A model generated the notes under the pieces. It was not told where the DNA came from. It saw only the letters and a list, made by a program, of their open reading frames with translations, and did no database searches. Source: Sphingopyxis fribergensis (GTDB lineage Bacteria > Pseudomonadota > Alphaproteobacteria > Sphingomonadales > Sphingomonadaceae). Taken from it: a stretch of DNA of 64,000 nt. Of this stretch, positions 26,581-34,164 are shown piece after piece (positions within the stretch are counted from its first letter, which is position 1; each line of letters opens with the position of its first letter). The stretch covers positions 2,580,501 through 2,644,500 of the forward strand of contig NZ_CP009122.1 in assembly GCF_000803645.1 (NCBI RefSeq), given 5' to 3'. The position numbers were made by a program, and so were the translations under genes.

Positions 26581-27564
26581 ATGGACGACGCCGCGCATAA
26601 CCCCGCCACCATCCCCGCCCCCGGCAGCTATCACTGGACCCCCAAACTCCAGCGCGAGTTTCTCAAGGCCTTCGCCACCAACGGGTCGGTGAAGATTTCC
26701 GCGGCCAAGGTCTGCATGTCGCCGTCCGCCGTCTATCAGCTGAAGCAGCGGCCCGAGGGCGCGGCGTTCCGGCTCGGCTGCGCCGCGGCGACGCTGATCG
26801 CGCGCGGGCGGCTGGTCGACGAGCTGCTCGACCGCGCGATCTGGGGCTATGAGGAAACGAGCACGATCATGCGCGAGGAGGGACGCAGCTTCGTCAAGCG
26901 CCAACGCCTCGACCCGCGCCTCGGCCTCGCGATGCTCGCGCGGCTCGACAAGATGGTCGAAACCCGCGCCCGCGAAGGAGAAGAGATGCTGGCGCAGATC
27001 ATCGCCGGCGACTGGCCGGGCTTCCTCTCGCTCTTCGACGCGACCGAAGTTTTGGCGCCTGACGGCGCCGGGCCCGAAAGCACCGACGCCGAGGGGGACC
27101 AAAAGAGCGGGATGGCGGCCGCCCTCGCCCTCTGGCTCGCCGCGCGCGACAACCGCGCCAACCCGCTCGCCACCCTGTGGCGCGGAACCGCAATCGCGAA
27201 TGAAGTTGCGCAGTTTTCCGCCGATTCCGACGCCGAACCCGAACGCGCTGACGAGGAGCCGACCCCCGAGGAACAGGCCGCGCAAATGACCATCTGGCAC
27301 GACGAGGAAAGCGGCGAATGGCGCACCGACTTCCCGCCGCCGGACGATTATGTCGGGATCGAGGAAGGCGTGTTCGGCGACGAGCATTATGAACGCACCC
27401 TCGACGCCGAGGAAGAAGAAGCCTGGAACGCCGCGCATACCGAGGCCGTCGAACCGCTGCGCCGCGCCGGCGAAGCCGCCCGCCGCGCCTTCTTCGCCCT
27501 CCCCGACCCCGCGAACGATCCCGAGGCCGAAGGCGGCAAAGTGCGGAAATCGGCGAGCGGTTGA
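26581..27564 (+). CDS. HTH-like protein with acidic C-terminal half, unknown
   Basis: 327 residues. Residues about 20-60 (WTPKLQREFLKAFATNGSVK, then ISAAKVCMSPSAVYQLKQRP) look like a helix-turn-helix of the kind found in terminase small subunits and some regulators. The central part is helical (RLVDELLDRAIWGYEET), and the C-terminal 130 residues are Glu/Asp-rich. GC content returns to the core level here, so it seems not to belong to the AT-rich operon upstream. Probably a DNA-binding protein; the target is unknown. Confidence 0.65.
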   Translation: MDDAAHNPATIPAPGSYHWTPKLQREFLKAFATNGSVKISAAKVCMSPSAVYQLKQRPEGAAFRLGCAAATLIARGRLVDELLDRAIWGYEETSTIMREEGRSFVKRQRLDPRLGLAMLARLDKMVETRAREGEEMLAQIIAGDWPGFLSLFDATEVLAPDGAGPESTDAEGDQKSGMAAALALWLAARDNRANPLATLWRGTAIANEVAQFSADSDAEPERADEEPTPEEQAAQMTIWHDEESGEWRTDFPPPDDYVGIEEGVFGDEHYERTLDAEEEEAWNAAHTEAVEPLRRAGEAARRAFFALPDPANDPEAEGGKVRKSASG

Positions 27565-27592
27565 GCGATGGCAGGAGGAGAAACGGAAGCCG

Positions 27593-27738
27593 TAGCTTCT
27601 GTCGATATTTGGTTCAGGGTGAGCCGAAAATGGTGATTTTTCGTGACCCGGAGCGCAGCGTACTTCTGTACGTGAGCACCGGAAGCGCGGGAAATCGCCA
27701 TTTGCAGGCCGCCATGGGCCGAATATCGATAGAAGCTA
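27593..27738. repeat. 146-base long imperfect hairpin element
   Basis: Terminal arms 27593-27609 and 27722-27738 match over 17 bases with one mismatch (TAGCTTCT-TCGATATT). Complementarity continues inwards (AAATGG-GATTT near 27628 and 27691) up to an apex GTAC-TTCT-GTAC at 27659-27670. The whole segment can fold as one stem, like a miniature inverted-repeat element or a large REP unit. Its right end includes the TAG stop codon of the AraC-type gene. Confidence 0.65.
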
Positions 27739-28647
27739 AACCGCCCCGACCCCCGCCTGCACCATCCCGCGCAACCTTTCGGCATCGCGCGAGGGCGGCA
27801 TACCGAACGCGCGCGCATATTCGCGGCTGAACTGCGACGCGCTCTCGTAGCCAACGGAGTAAGCCGCGCGGCTCGCCTCGCTGCCGCTGGCCAGAAGCCG
27901 CCGCGCCGCGTGCAGGCGCAGCGTCTTCTGGAACTGCAGCGGGCTCATCGCGGTCGCGGCCTTGAAATGACGATGGAAGGACGCAACGCTCATCCCGGCA
28001 ATCTCGGCCAGCGCCGACGTGCGCAGCATCTCCTGATAATGATCGTGCATCCACAGGATCGCCCGCCGCACCCGCGACAGGCGGCTGTCCTCCTGCGCAA
28101 TCGCGCACAGCTGCCCGCCGAGCGGCCCCTGGAGCAGGCGATAGAGGATCTCGCGCTCGCGCATCGGGGCGAGCATCGCGATGTCGCCCGGCTGGTCGAG
28201 CAATGCGAGCAACCCAGCCCACGCCTCGAGCATCTCGGGCGTCACCGCGGAGACCGCAAAGCCCGTCATCTCGCCGCGCGACGCCGCGTTGCCGATCGAT
28301 GCGGGGTCCATGCTCGCGATCAGGTCGGCAAGCACAGCGCGGTCGAGGCGCAGCGCCGCCGCGACATAGGGTTTTTCGGCGGTCGCCTCGACCACGCGGC
28401 CCACCGCGGGCAGGTCGAGCGAGGCGACGAAATAGCTCGACGCATCGTATCGCAGCACCGCGTCGCCGATCACGACCTGCTTCGTTCCTTGCAGGATCAG
28501 GCAGGTGACGGGCTCGTAAACCGTCGCGACCCCGCTCGTCGGCGCGCATTGCGTCGCGACGACCAGCCGCGGCACCGGCGACTCATAATAGGGGGAAACC
28601 GCGTGCCGCAGCACCTGAGCGCATATCGAGTCGAGCCTGTCCTGCAT
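27736..28647 (-). CDS. AraC-family regulator with AraC_N-type sensor domain
   Basis: 303 residues from the ATG at 28647 (MQDRLDSICAQVLRHAVSPY); upstream codons in the open frame are unsupported. The N-terminal cupin-like region (TVYEPVTCLILQGTKQVVIG) matches the AraC_N type. Two C-terminal HTH motifs follow (LAEIAGMSVASFHRHFKAAT; YSVGYESASQFSREYARAFG). It is divergent from a short-chain dehydrogenase, a very common pairing in which the regulator controls the dehydrogenase. The stop codon lies in the adjacent hairpin element. Confidence 0.88.
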   Translation of the reverse strand: MQDRLDSICAQVLRHAVSPYYESPVPRLVVATQCAPTSGVATVYEPVTCLILQGTKQVVIGDAVLRYDASSYFVASLDLPAVGRVVEATAEKPYVAAALRLDRAVLADLIASMDPASIGNAASRGEMTGFAVSAVTPEMLEAWAGLLALLDQPGDIAMLAPMREREILYRLLQGPLGGQLCAIAQEDSRLSRVRRAILWMHDHYQEMLRTSALAEIAGMSVASFHRHFKAATAMSPLQFQKTLRLHAARRLLASGSEASRAAYSVGYESASQFSREYARAFGMPPSRDAERLRGMVQAGVGAV

Positions 28648-28823
28648 CGCCCCCACATCGGTCTTCGCGCGCCCGCGCGCAAGAAGCGCCCGCCCGCCCG
28701 CTTTCGTTTTGAGAGGAATGGGCAAGCAGATGCCATGATCGGGCAGCGAAGCGGCGGCCGCACCGCCTATCTTGCCGGGGTCAGGGCACTCCCCTCCGCC
28801 CTGCATCATCCAAGGAGTTTTCC

Positions 28824-29786
28824 ATGACCCAGTTCAACGCCAAATCGACCACCGACGACGTCCTCACCGGGGTCGACCTGTCGGGGCAGCGCTTCCTCGT
28901 CACCGGCGTCTCGGCCGGGCTCGGCGTCGAAACCGCCCGCGCCCTCGCCGCGCATGGCGCCGATGTCGTCGGCGCGGCGCGCGACCTGACCAAAGCCGAA
29001 GGCGCAACCGGCGCCGTCCGCGACGCGGCAAAGGCCGGCGGCGGCAGCTTCGAACTGATCCAGCTCGACCTCGCCTCGCTCGCCAGCGTTCGCGCCGCCG
29101 CCGATGCGCTCAATGCCGATGGCCGCCAATTCGACGTCGTCATCGCCAACGCCGGCGTGATGGCCGCCCCCTTCGGCAAGACCGAAGACGGCTTCGAGAC
29201 GCAATTCGGCACCAATCACCTGGGCCACTTCACCTTCGTCAATCGCATCGCTTCGCTGATCAAGGACGGCGGCCGCTTCGTCAGCCTCGCCTCGTCGGGG
29301 CACCGCTTTTCCGACGTGAACCTCGAAGATCCGAACTTCGACAATGGCGATTATGAGCCCTGGGCCGCCTATGGCCGTTCGAAGACCGCGAACATCCTCT
29401 TCGCGGTCGAGTTCGACCGCCGCCACAAGGCCCGCGGCGTGCGCGCCACCGCGCTCCACCCAGGCGGCATCCACACCGAGCTCGCCCGCCACCTCGACGA
29501 CGGCGCGATCGAGGCGCTGCTCGAACAGATCAACGCGACCGCGAGGGAAGCGGGCGGCGAGGAATTCGAGTTCAAGTCGATCCCGCAGGGCGCGGCCACC
29601 TCGGTCTGGGCCGCGGCGGTCGCCGATCCGGCCGAGGTCGGCGGGCGCTATCTCGAGGATTGCCACGTCGCCGAACTGGCCGACGACGATGGCCTGCGCG
29701 CCGGGGTCCGCGCCTATGCGATCGACCCCGACAACGCCAAGGCGCTGTGGGCAAAGAGCGAGGAGATGGTCGGCGAGCGTTTCTGA
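28824..29786 (+). CDS. Short-chain dehydrogenase/reductase
   Basis: 320 residues. The Rossmann glycine motif TGVSAGLG lies at about 27-34, then NAGVMAAPF (NNAG-like), the catalytic Ser region LASSGHRF, and YGRSK (YxxxK). The length and HLGHFTFVNRI resemble the retinol-dehydrogenase/WW-oxidoreductase-like SDR subgroup. Substrate unknown. CAAGGAG lies about 7 bases before the ATG. Probably controlled by the divergent AraC-family gene. Confidence 0.88.
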   Translation: MTQFNAKSTTDDVLTGVDLSGQRFLVTGVSAGLGVETARALAAHGADVVGAARDLTKAEGATGAVRDAAKAGGGSFELIQLDLASLASVRAAADALNADGRQFDVVIANAGVMAAPFGKTEDGFETQFGTNHLGHFTFVNRIASLIKDGGRFVSLASSGHRFSDVNLEDPNFDNGDYEPWAAYGRSKTANILFAVEFDRRHKARGVRATALHPGGIHTELARHLDDGAIEALLEQINATAREAGGEEFEFKSIPQGAATSVWAAAVADPAEVGGRYLEDCHVAELADDDGLRAGVRAYAIDPDNAKALWAKSEEMVGERF

Positions 29787-29841
29787 CGCCTCGACAATGA
29801 CAAGCGAGCGGGCGGCCATGCGCCGTCCGCTCTGCGTCGTT

Positions 29842-30126
29842 CTAGTCGACGACCCAATAGTCGGCGGCTCCGCCGGGTTCGAACCCGCGGCGGCAAATCA
29901 CATTTCCATCGTGCGTCAGTTCCGCCCACGCCCCGATCGGCTCACGCTCCATCATCACCAGCGCCGCCGAGACATCTTCCGCCTCGAACGCGACCCGCTT
30001 TTCCATCCCGAACCAGGCATCCTGGTATCGCAGGACAAAGGTGGTCAAAGCCGGGGTTTCCGGGCGCGGCAGACAGTCACATTCGCCGTCGCTGGAGCCG
30101 CTGGGATAGTCTTGGGGGAGCTTCAT
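29842..30126 (-). CDS. Small hypothetical protein
   Basis: 94 residues from the ATG at 30126, with GAAGG upstream; the open frame beyond this overlaps the metE regulatory region and is rejected. The sequence FVLRYQDAWFGMEKRVAFEA and ISAALVMMEREPIGAWAEL-like text (actual VSAALVMMEREPIGAWAEL) suggest an alpha/beta cytoplasmic domain. Family not recognised. Confidence 0.55.
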   Translation of the reverse strand: MKLPQDYPSGSSDGECDCLPRPETPALTTFVLRYQDAWFGMEKRVAFEAEDVSAALVMMEREPIGAWAELTHDGNVICRRGFEPGGAADYWVVD

Positions 30127-30395
30127 GGGGAGACCTTCGGTGGGGGAAACGAAGGGGGCAGTCCCGACGGCCTGTTCGGCCGTGACCGCCGCCAGGGCGA
30201 AAGGATTTTGGTCGGCGATGCATCTCCTGCGCCCCGCGGGCGTGCGAACGGCACCGCGAAAAGCGACGCAAGGCGTCCGAAAACTATGCCATATCATTGC
30301 CATACGCCCCGGCATCGGCCCCTTTCCGTTCGACGGGCCGCCCGTTCGAATCGACAAACGACTTGACGATTGCATCGCGAGCAGCAGCCTCCGAT

Positions 30396-30421
30396 CAGAT
30401 ATAAAGAATTCTTTATATCTG
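30396..30421. promoter_or_regulatory. 26-bp perfect palindrome, metE operator
   Basis: The sequence from 30396 to 30421 is a perfect 26-base palindrome centred on GAATTC, with half-site CAGATATAAAGAA. It ends two bases before the -35 hexamer of the metE promoter. The ATAAAG...CTTTAT core resembles, from memory, operators of ArsR-type methionine-cycle regulators (SahR-like) in proteobacteria. The identity of the regulator is inferred; the palindrome itself is unambiguous. Confidence 0.7.
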
Positions 30422-30423
30422 TA

Positions 30424-30451
30424 TTGACACGCATCGCCGCTGCGCTATGTT
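30424..30451 (+). promoter_or_regulatory. metE promoter
   Basis: TTGACA (30424-30429), a 16-base spacer and TATGTT (30446-30451). The predicted start near 30458 falls just before the first conserved bases of the cobalamin riboswitch, and the palindrome abuts the -35 box, so the placement is internally consistent. Confidence 0.6.
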
Positions 30452-30460
30452 CCAGGCTGT

Positions 30461-30646
30461 CGAGGTTCTCCGCGCCCGTTGCACGGCATGGAGCTAAGAC
30501 GGGAAGCCGGTTCAAAGCCGGCGCTGCCCCCGCAACTGTAAGCGGTGAGCGATGGTCGCTACGTGTCACTGGTCCGGCAAGGGATCGGGAAGGCCAGACC
30601 ACCGCGTCGATCCGTGAGCCAGGAGACCTGCCTCGTCAGATACGTC
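30461..30646 (+). promoter_or_regulatory. Cobalamin (adenosylcobalamin) riboswitch upstream of metE
   Basis: Conserved blocks in order: GAGGTTCTCCG; GGGAAGCCGGTTCAAAGCCG; GCTGCCCCCGCAACTGTAAG; GTCACTGG; GGGAAGGCC; and the B12 box GAGCCAGGAGACCTGCC (30616-30632). This is the classical Cbl riboswitch. It precedes metE, the B12-independent methionine synthase, so B12 should switch metE off in favour of MetH. The 3' boundary is approximate. Confidence 0.95.
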
Positions 30647-30736
30647 CTCCGGCGGGGTGTCCGGTCAGGCCGCATGCATGGCTGCGCCCGACCTTGCTTC
30701 GTGGGCGTCGACGCGTGCCTGCTCGTCTGCCCGGCG

Positions 30737-30753
30737 CCTTGCCCCTTGCAAGG
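30737..30753 (+). promoter_or_regulatory. Hairpin sequestering the metE ribosome binding site
   Basis: CCTTGC-CCCTT-GCAAGG pairs perfectly over six bases. Its 3' arm contains AAGG, the only Shine-Dalgarno candidate, 9 bases before the metE ATG. This looks like the expression platform of the cobalamin riboswitch acting on translation. TGTTT follows, so a weak terminator is an alternative reading. Confidence 0.5.
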
Positions 30754-30762
30754 TGTTTAAAA

Positions 30763-33075
30763 ATGACTGTCAGCGTCGCCACCCTCGGCTTCCCCCGCAT
30801 TGGCCTTCGCCGCGAACTCAAATTCGCACTCGAAAGCTATTGGGCGGGCAAATCGACCCTCTCCGAATTGCAAATCTCGGCCGCGGGCCTCCGCGCCCTG
30901 AACTGGACACGGCAGAAAGCGCTCGGCGCCGACATCCTGCCCTCGAACGACTTCTCGCTCTACGACCATGTTCTCGACACCAGCGCAATGATCGGCGCGG
31001 TCCCCGCCCGCTTTGACTGGGACAGCGACACCGTCGATAGCGACCTTTATTTCGCCATGGCCCGCGGCGCCCAGGGCCCCTCAGCGTGCGGCCACAGCCA
31101 CGACACTACCGCACAGGAAATGACAAAATGGTTCGACACCAACTATCATTTCATGGTCCCCGAACTCACCGCGGGCCAGACGTTCAGAATCGCGTCGACC
31201 AAGATTTTCGACGAATTTGAAGAAGCGAAGGCGCTCGGTTACACCACCCGTCCCGTCCTCCTCGGCCCCGTCTCCTATCTGATGCTCGCCAAGGGCAAGG
31301 CGGTCGAACCGCTCGCGCTGCTACCGCAGCTCCTCGATACCTACGCCGAAATCCTCGCCCGCCTCGCTAAGGCCGGCGCCGAATGGGTCCAGATCGACGA
31401 GCCCTGCCTCGTGCTTGATCTCACCACCGAACAGCGCACCGCATTCGAACGCGCCTACGCCCGCCTCGCCACCCGCGGGCCCAAGCTCATGCTCACCACT
31501 TATTTCGGCGGCCTGGGCGACAATCTCGACCTCGTCGCCGATCTGCCCGTCCACGGCCTCCACCTCGACCTCGTCCGCGCGCCCGAGCAGCTCGAACCGG
31601 CCGTGGCAAAGCTCCAACCGCACGTCCTGCTCTCGCTCGGCGTCATCGACGGCCGCAACATCTGGCGCTCCAACCTCCCCGACCTCTATTGGCGCCTCAA
31701 GGAACTCGCCGGCAAACGCGACCTCATCCTCGCGCCGTCCTGCTCCTTGCTCCACACGCCCGTCGACCTCGCGCTCGAAACCGGCCTCGACCCCGAAATC
31801 GCCCAGTGGCTGAGCTTCGCGGTGCAAAAAATCGAGGAACTTGCCGCGCTCGCCAAGGCGCTGAACGAAGGCGAGGACGCCAGTTTCGCTGCCTTCTCCG
31901 CCTCGCGCATCGCCGCAGTCGCGCGCCAGACCTCGGCGAAAATCCATAACGCCGAAGTCGCTTCTCGCCTTGCCGCGCTCGACGAACGCGCCACCCACCG
32001 CACCTCGTCCTTCGCCGCGCGCCGCGAAGTCCAGCAAGCCCGCCTCGCCCTCCCCGCTTACCCCACCACCACAATCGGCAGCTTCCCGCAGACCCCGGAG
32101 GTTCGCAAGGCCCGCTCCGCGCACATCAAGGGCGAGATCGACGACGCCGCCTACGAACAATATCTCCGTGTCGAAACGCGCGCCGCGGTCAAATGGCAGG
32201 AGGAGATCGGCCTCGACGTCCTCGTCCACGGCGAGTTCGAGAGGAACGATATGGTGCAATATTTCGGTGAGCAACTCGCCGGCTTCGCCTTCACCCGCGC
32301 CGGATGGGTACAGAGCTATGGCTCGCGCTGCGTCCGCCCGCCAATCCTCTACGGCGACGTCTCGCGCCCCTATCCCATGACCGTCGATTGGTGGCGCTAT
32401 GCGCAGGAACAGACCGACAAGCCGATGAAGGGCATGCTCACCGGCCCCGTCACCATCCTCAACTGGTCGTTCGTCCGCGACGATCAGCCGCGCGAGACGA
32501 GCTGCCGCCAGATCGCCCTCGCGATCCGTGACGAGGTGCAGGACTTGGAGGCTGCCGGCGCCGCGATCATCCAGATCGACGAGGCCGCGCTCCGCGAAGG
32601 CCTCCCCCTTCGCCGCTCAGAGTGGCAGCACTACCTCGATTGGGCGGTCGAAAGTTTCCGCATCACGTCATCGGGCGTCCGCGACGACACGCAGATTCAC
32701 ACCCATATGTGCTATTCGGAGTTCAACGACATCATCCGCGCAATCGGTGCGATGGACGCCGACGTCATCTCGATCGAGACGGCCCGCTCGCAAATGGAAC
32801 TGCTCGACGCCTTCGCCAGCTATGCCTATCCCAACGAGATCGGCCCCGGCGTTTACGACATCCACAGCCCGCGCATCCCGGCCGTGCGCGAGATGACCGA
32901 TCTCCTCACCCTCGCGGGCAAGCATGTCCCGCCACAGCAAATCTGGGTGAACCCCGACTGCGGGCTCAAAACGCGCAAATGGGATGATGTGCGTCCGGCG
33001 CTCGTCGCGATGGTGGCCGCAGCTCAGGCGATGCGCACGAAAGTACGGATCAAGGAGGCTTATGATGCCAATTGA
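30763..33075 (+). CDS. metE: Cobalamin-independent methionine synthase
   Basis: 770 residues, the usual MetE length (MTVSVATLGFPRIGLRRELK). Two barrel halves are present. The second carries FPQTPEVRKAR and the zinc ligands: His and Cys in THMCYSEFND, Glu in the middle of the barrel and Cys in NPDCGLKTR. It transfers a methyl group from methyl-THF-polyglutamate to homocysteine in the cytoplasm. Control is by the upstream palindrome, promoter and cobalamin riboswitch. The 3' end overlaps the start of a thioesterase gene. Confidence 0.96.
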   Translation: MTVSVATLGFPRIGLRRELKFALESYWAGKSTLSELQISAAGLRALNWTRQKALGADILPSNDFSLYDHVLDTSAMIGAVPARFDWDSDTVDSDLYFAMARGAQGPSACGHSHDTTAQEMTKWFDTNYHFMVPELTAGQTFRIASTKIFDEFEEAKALGYTTRPVLLGPVSYLMLAKGKAVEPLALLPQLLDTYAEILARLAKAGAEWVQIDEPCLVLDLTTEQRTAFERAYARLATRGPKLMLTTYFGGLGDNLDLVADLPVHGLHLDLVRAPEQLEPAVAKLQPHVLLSLGVIDGRNIWRSNLPDLYWRLKELAGKRDLILAPSCSLLHTPVDLALETGLDPEIAQWLSFAVQKIEELAALAKALNEGEDASFAAFSASRIAAVARQTSAKIHNAEVASRLAALDERATHRTSSFAARREVQQARLALPAYPTTTIGSFPQTPEVRKARSAHIKGEIDDAAYEQYLRVETRAAVKWQEEIGLDVLVHGEFERNDMVQYFGEQLAGFAFTRAGWVQSYGSRCVRPPILYGDVSRPYPMTVDWWRYAQEQTDKPMKGMLTGPVTILNWSFVRDDQPRETSCRQIALAIRDEVQDLEAAGAAIIQIDEAALREGLPLRRSEWQHYLDWAVESFRITSSGVRDDTQIHTHMCYSEFNDIIRAIGAMDADVISIETARSQMELLDAFASYAYPNEIGPGVYDIHSPRIPAVREMTDLLTLAGKHVPPQQIWVNPDCGLKTRKWDDVRPALVAMVAAAQAMRTKVRIKEAYDAN

Positions 33076-33472
33076 CCAAGCGACCATGCCCGACGGCCAG
33101 CCCGCCGTCCGCGTCACTGCAATGCCCGCCAACGCCAATGTCTATGGCGACATCTTCGGCGGCTGGCTGATGGCGCAGATGGACCTCGCGGCCTCATCCG
33201 TGGCCTCGCGCCACGCACGCGGGCGCGCGGTAACGATCTCGGTGGAAGGCATGTCCTTCCACCGCCCCGTCTTCGTCGGCGACGAGGTATCGGTGTTCGG
33301 GCGGCTGGTAAAAGTCGGCCGTACCTCGATGCACGTCGAGGTCGAAGCCTGGGCGCGCGATCGCCATGCCGACGAGGACAACAAGGTCACGCAAGCGGTC
33401 TTCATCTTCGTAGCGGTCGGCCCCGACCGCCGCCCGCGCGCCGTCCGCCCGCTCGCTGAAAGCATTATCTAA
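33065..33472 (+). CDS. Acyl-CoA thioesterase, YciA-like hotdog fold
   Basis: 135 residues from the second of two adjacent ATG codons; AAGGAGG lies 6 bases before it (3 bases before ATG 33062). The start lies inside the last codons of metE. The hotdog core reads NVYGDIFGGWLMAQMDLAAS, with the catalytic-type Asp after GGW, then VGDEVSVFGRLVKVGRTSMH. It hydrolyses acyl-CoAs, with broad specificity in YciA homologues. Coupling to metE suggests co-transcription rather than a shared pathway. Confidence 0.88.
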   Translation: MPIDQATMPDGQPAVRVTAMPANANVYGDIFGGWLMAQMDLAASSVASRHARGRAVTISVEGMSFHRPVFVGDEVSVFGRLVKVGRTSMHVEVEAWARDRHADEDNKVTQAVFIFVAVGPDRRPRAVRPLAESII

Positions 33473-33480
33473 CCAAAAAC

Positions 33481-33509
33481 GCATCGCCGGGGACCATTCC
33501 CGGCGGTGC
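33481..33509 (+). terminator. Strong hairpin after the metE-thioesterase unit
   Basis: GCATCGCCGGG pairs with CCCGGCGGTGC over 11 bases (one T-G wobble) around a seven-base loop, 8 bases after the thioesterase stop and preceded by AAAAA. Only CTT follows, so it is a terminator-like structure with a poor U-tract. Confidence 0.5.
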
Positions 33510-33622
33510 CTTACAATGTCCCGACGGCGTCCCCATATACCGCTCACCACGGCACACGTTTTTCGTAGGCCGCCGCGGCTGAGAGACATGCGCGCTCCCG
33601 CTTACAAGGAGGATCCGCGCCC

Positions 33623-33934
33623 ATGAGCCCCACGACCAGCCCCAGCGACCCGATTGTCCCCGACGAGACCCCGTCCCCTACCAAGACGCGGTCGAACAGC
33701 TTCTTTCGCCAGAAACGCACGCCGCTGCCCCGCGACGATGCGCGCCGACAGGGCGACATCAGCCAGCTCGCCTTCCTGACCATGGGTGGGCGCGATCCCG
33801 CAATCGCCTTCCTCAACACTGAAAACGCCGAACTCGGCGGCCGCCCGCTTGCCGTCGCGACCGCCAGCGACACCGGCTATGAACAGGTCGCCACGGCGAT
33901 CCGTGCGTGGACCCGCGATCCGGGCTTCGAATGA
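33623..33934 (+). CDS. ParS/MbcA/Xre-type toxin-binding-domain protein
   Basis: 103 residues. A disordered basic N-terminus (about 1-45) is followed by AIAFLNTENAELGGRPLAVA and GYEQVATAIRAW, the 'fLn..n..LgGr.Pl......G...V...i' pattern of the DUF2384 domain that binds RES toxins in Xre-RES, MbcTA and ParST systems. No RES-domain toxin is adjacent; the downstream coupled gene encodes only 77 residues. AAGGAGG lies 11 bases upstream. It may be a solitary family member with another role. Confidence 0.6.
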   Translation: MSPTTSPSDPIVPDETPSPTKTRSNSFFRQKRTPLPRDDARRQGDISQLAFLTMGGRDPAIAFLNTENAELGGRPLAVATASDTGYEQVATAIRAWTRDPGFE

Positions 33935-34164
33935 GCCGCGCGATGAACCTCGCGCTTCCCGAAGCCGAGGTGAAGCAAATCTGCCTGTCGCAAGGCGTCA
34001 GCATCAGCGCTATCGAGCCGCTGCACTCGGGCGGCACCCGTCTCATCTGCACCACCCCCGCCGGCGCCGAGGAAATGCGCCTGCGCCTGCGCAGTCACAT
34101 CATCGACGGCGCGGTCACTCGTCATCGCTTCTATCGTCCGCCGGGCGCACAGGGGGGCTATTAG
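33931..34164 (+). CDS. Small protein coupled to the ParS-like gene, unknown
   Basis: 77 residues, overlapping the preceding stop by four bases (ATGA). MSRAMNLALPEAEVKQICLS then GVSISAIEPLHSGGTRLICT and AEEMRLRLRSHIIDGAVTRH suggest an alpha/beta domain with a basic C-terminus. Not recognised. Its last 50 bases overlap the convergent PEP-CTERM gene. Confidence 0.6.
   Translation: MSRAMNLALPEAEVKQICLSQGVSISAIEPLHSGGTRLICTTPAGAEEMRLRLRSHIIDGAVTRHRFYRPPGAQGGY

Noticed and set aside
26581..27564. Phage terminase small subunit marking a prophage
   Set aside because: Only a weak HTH resemblance; no large terminase, portal or capsid gene nearby and composition is that of the core genome.
33560..33622. 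TPP riboswitch-like CTGAGA before the ParS-like gene
   Set aside because: Only the CTGAGA word is present; the ACCTGATC block and required stems are missing.
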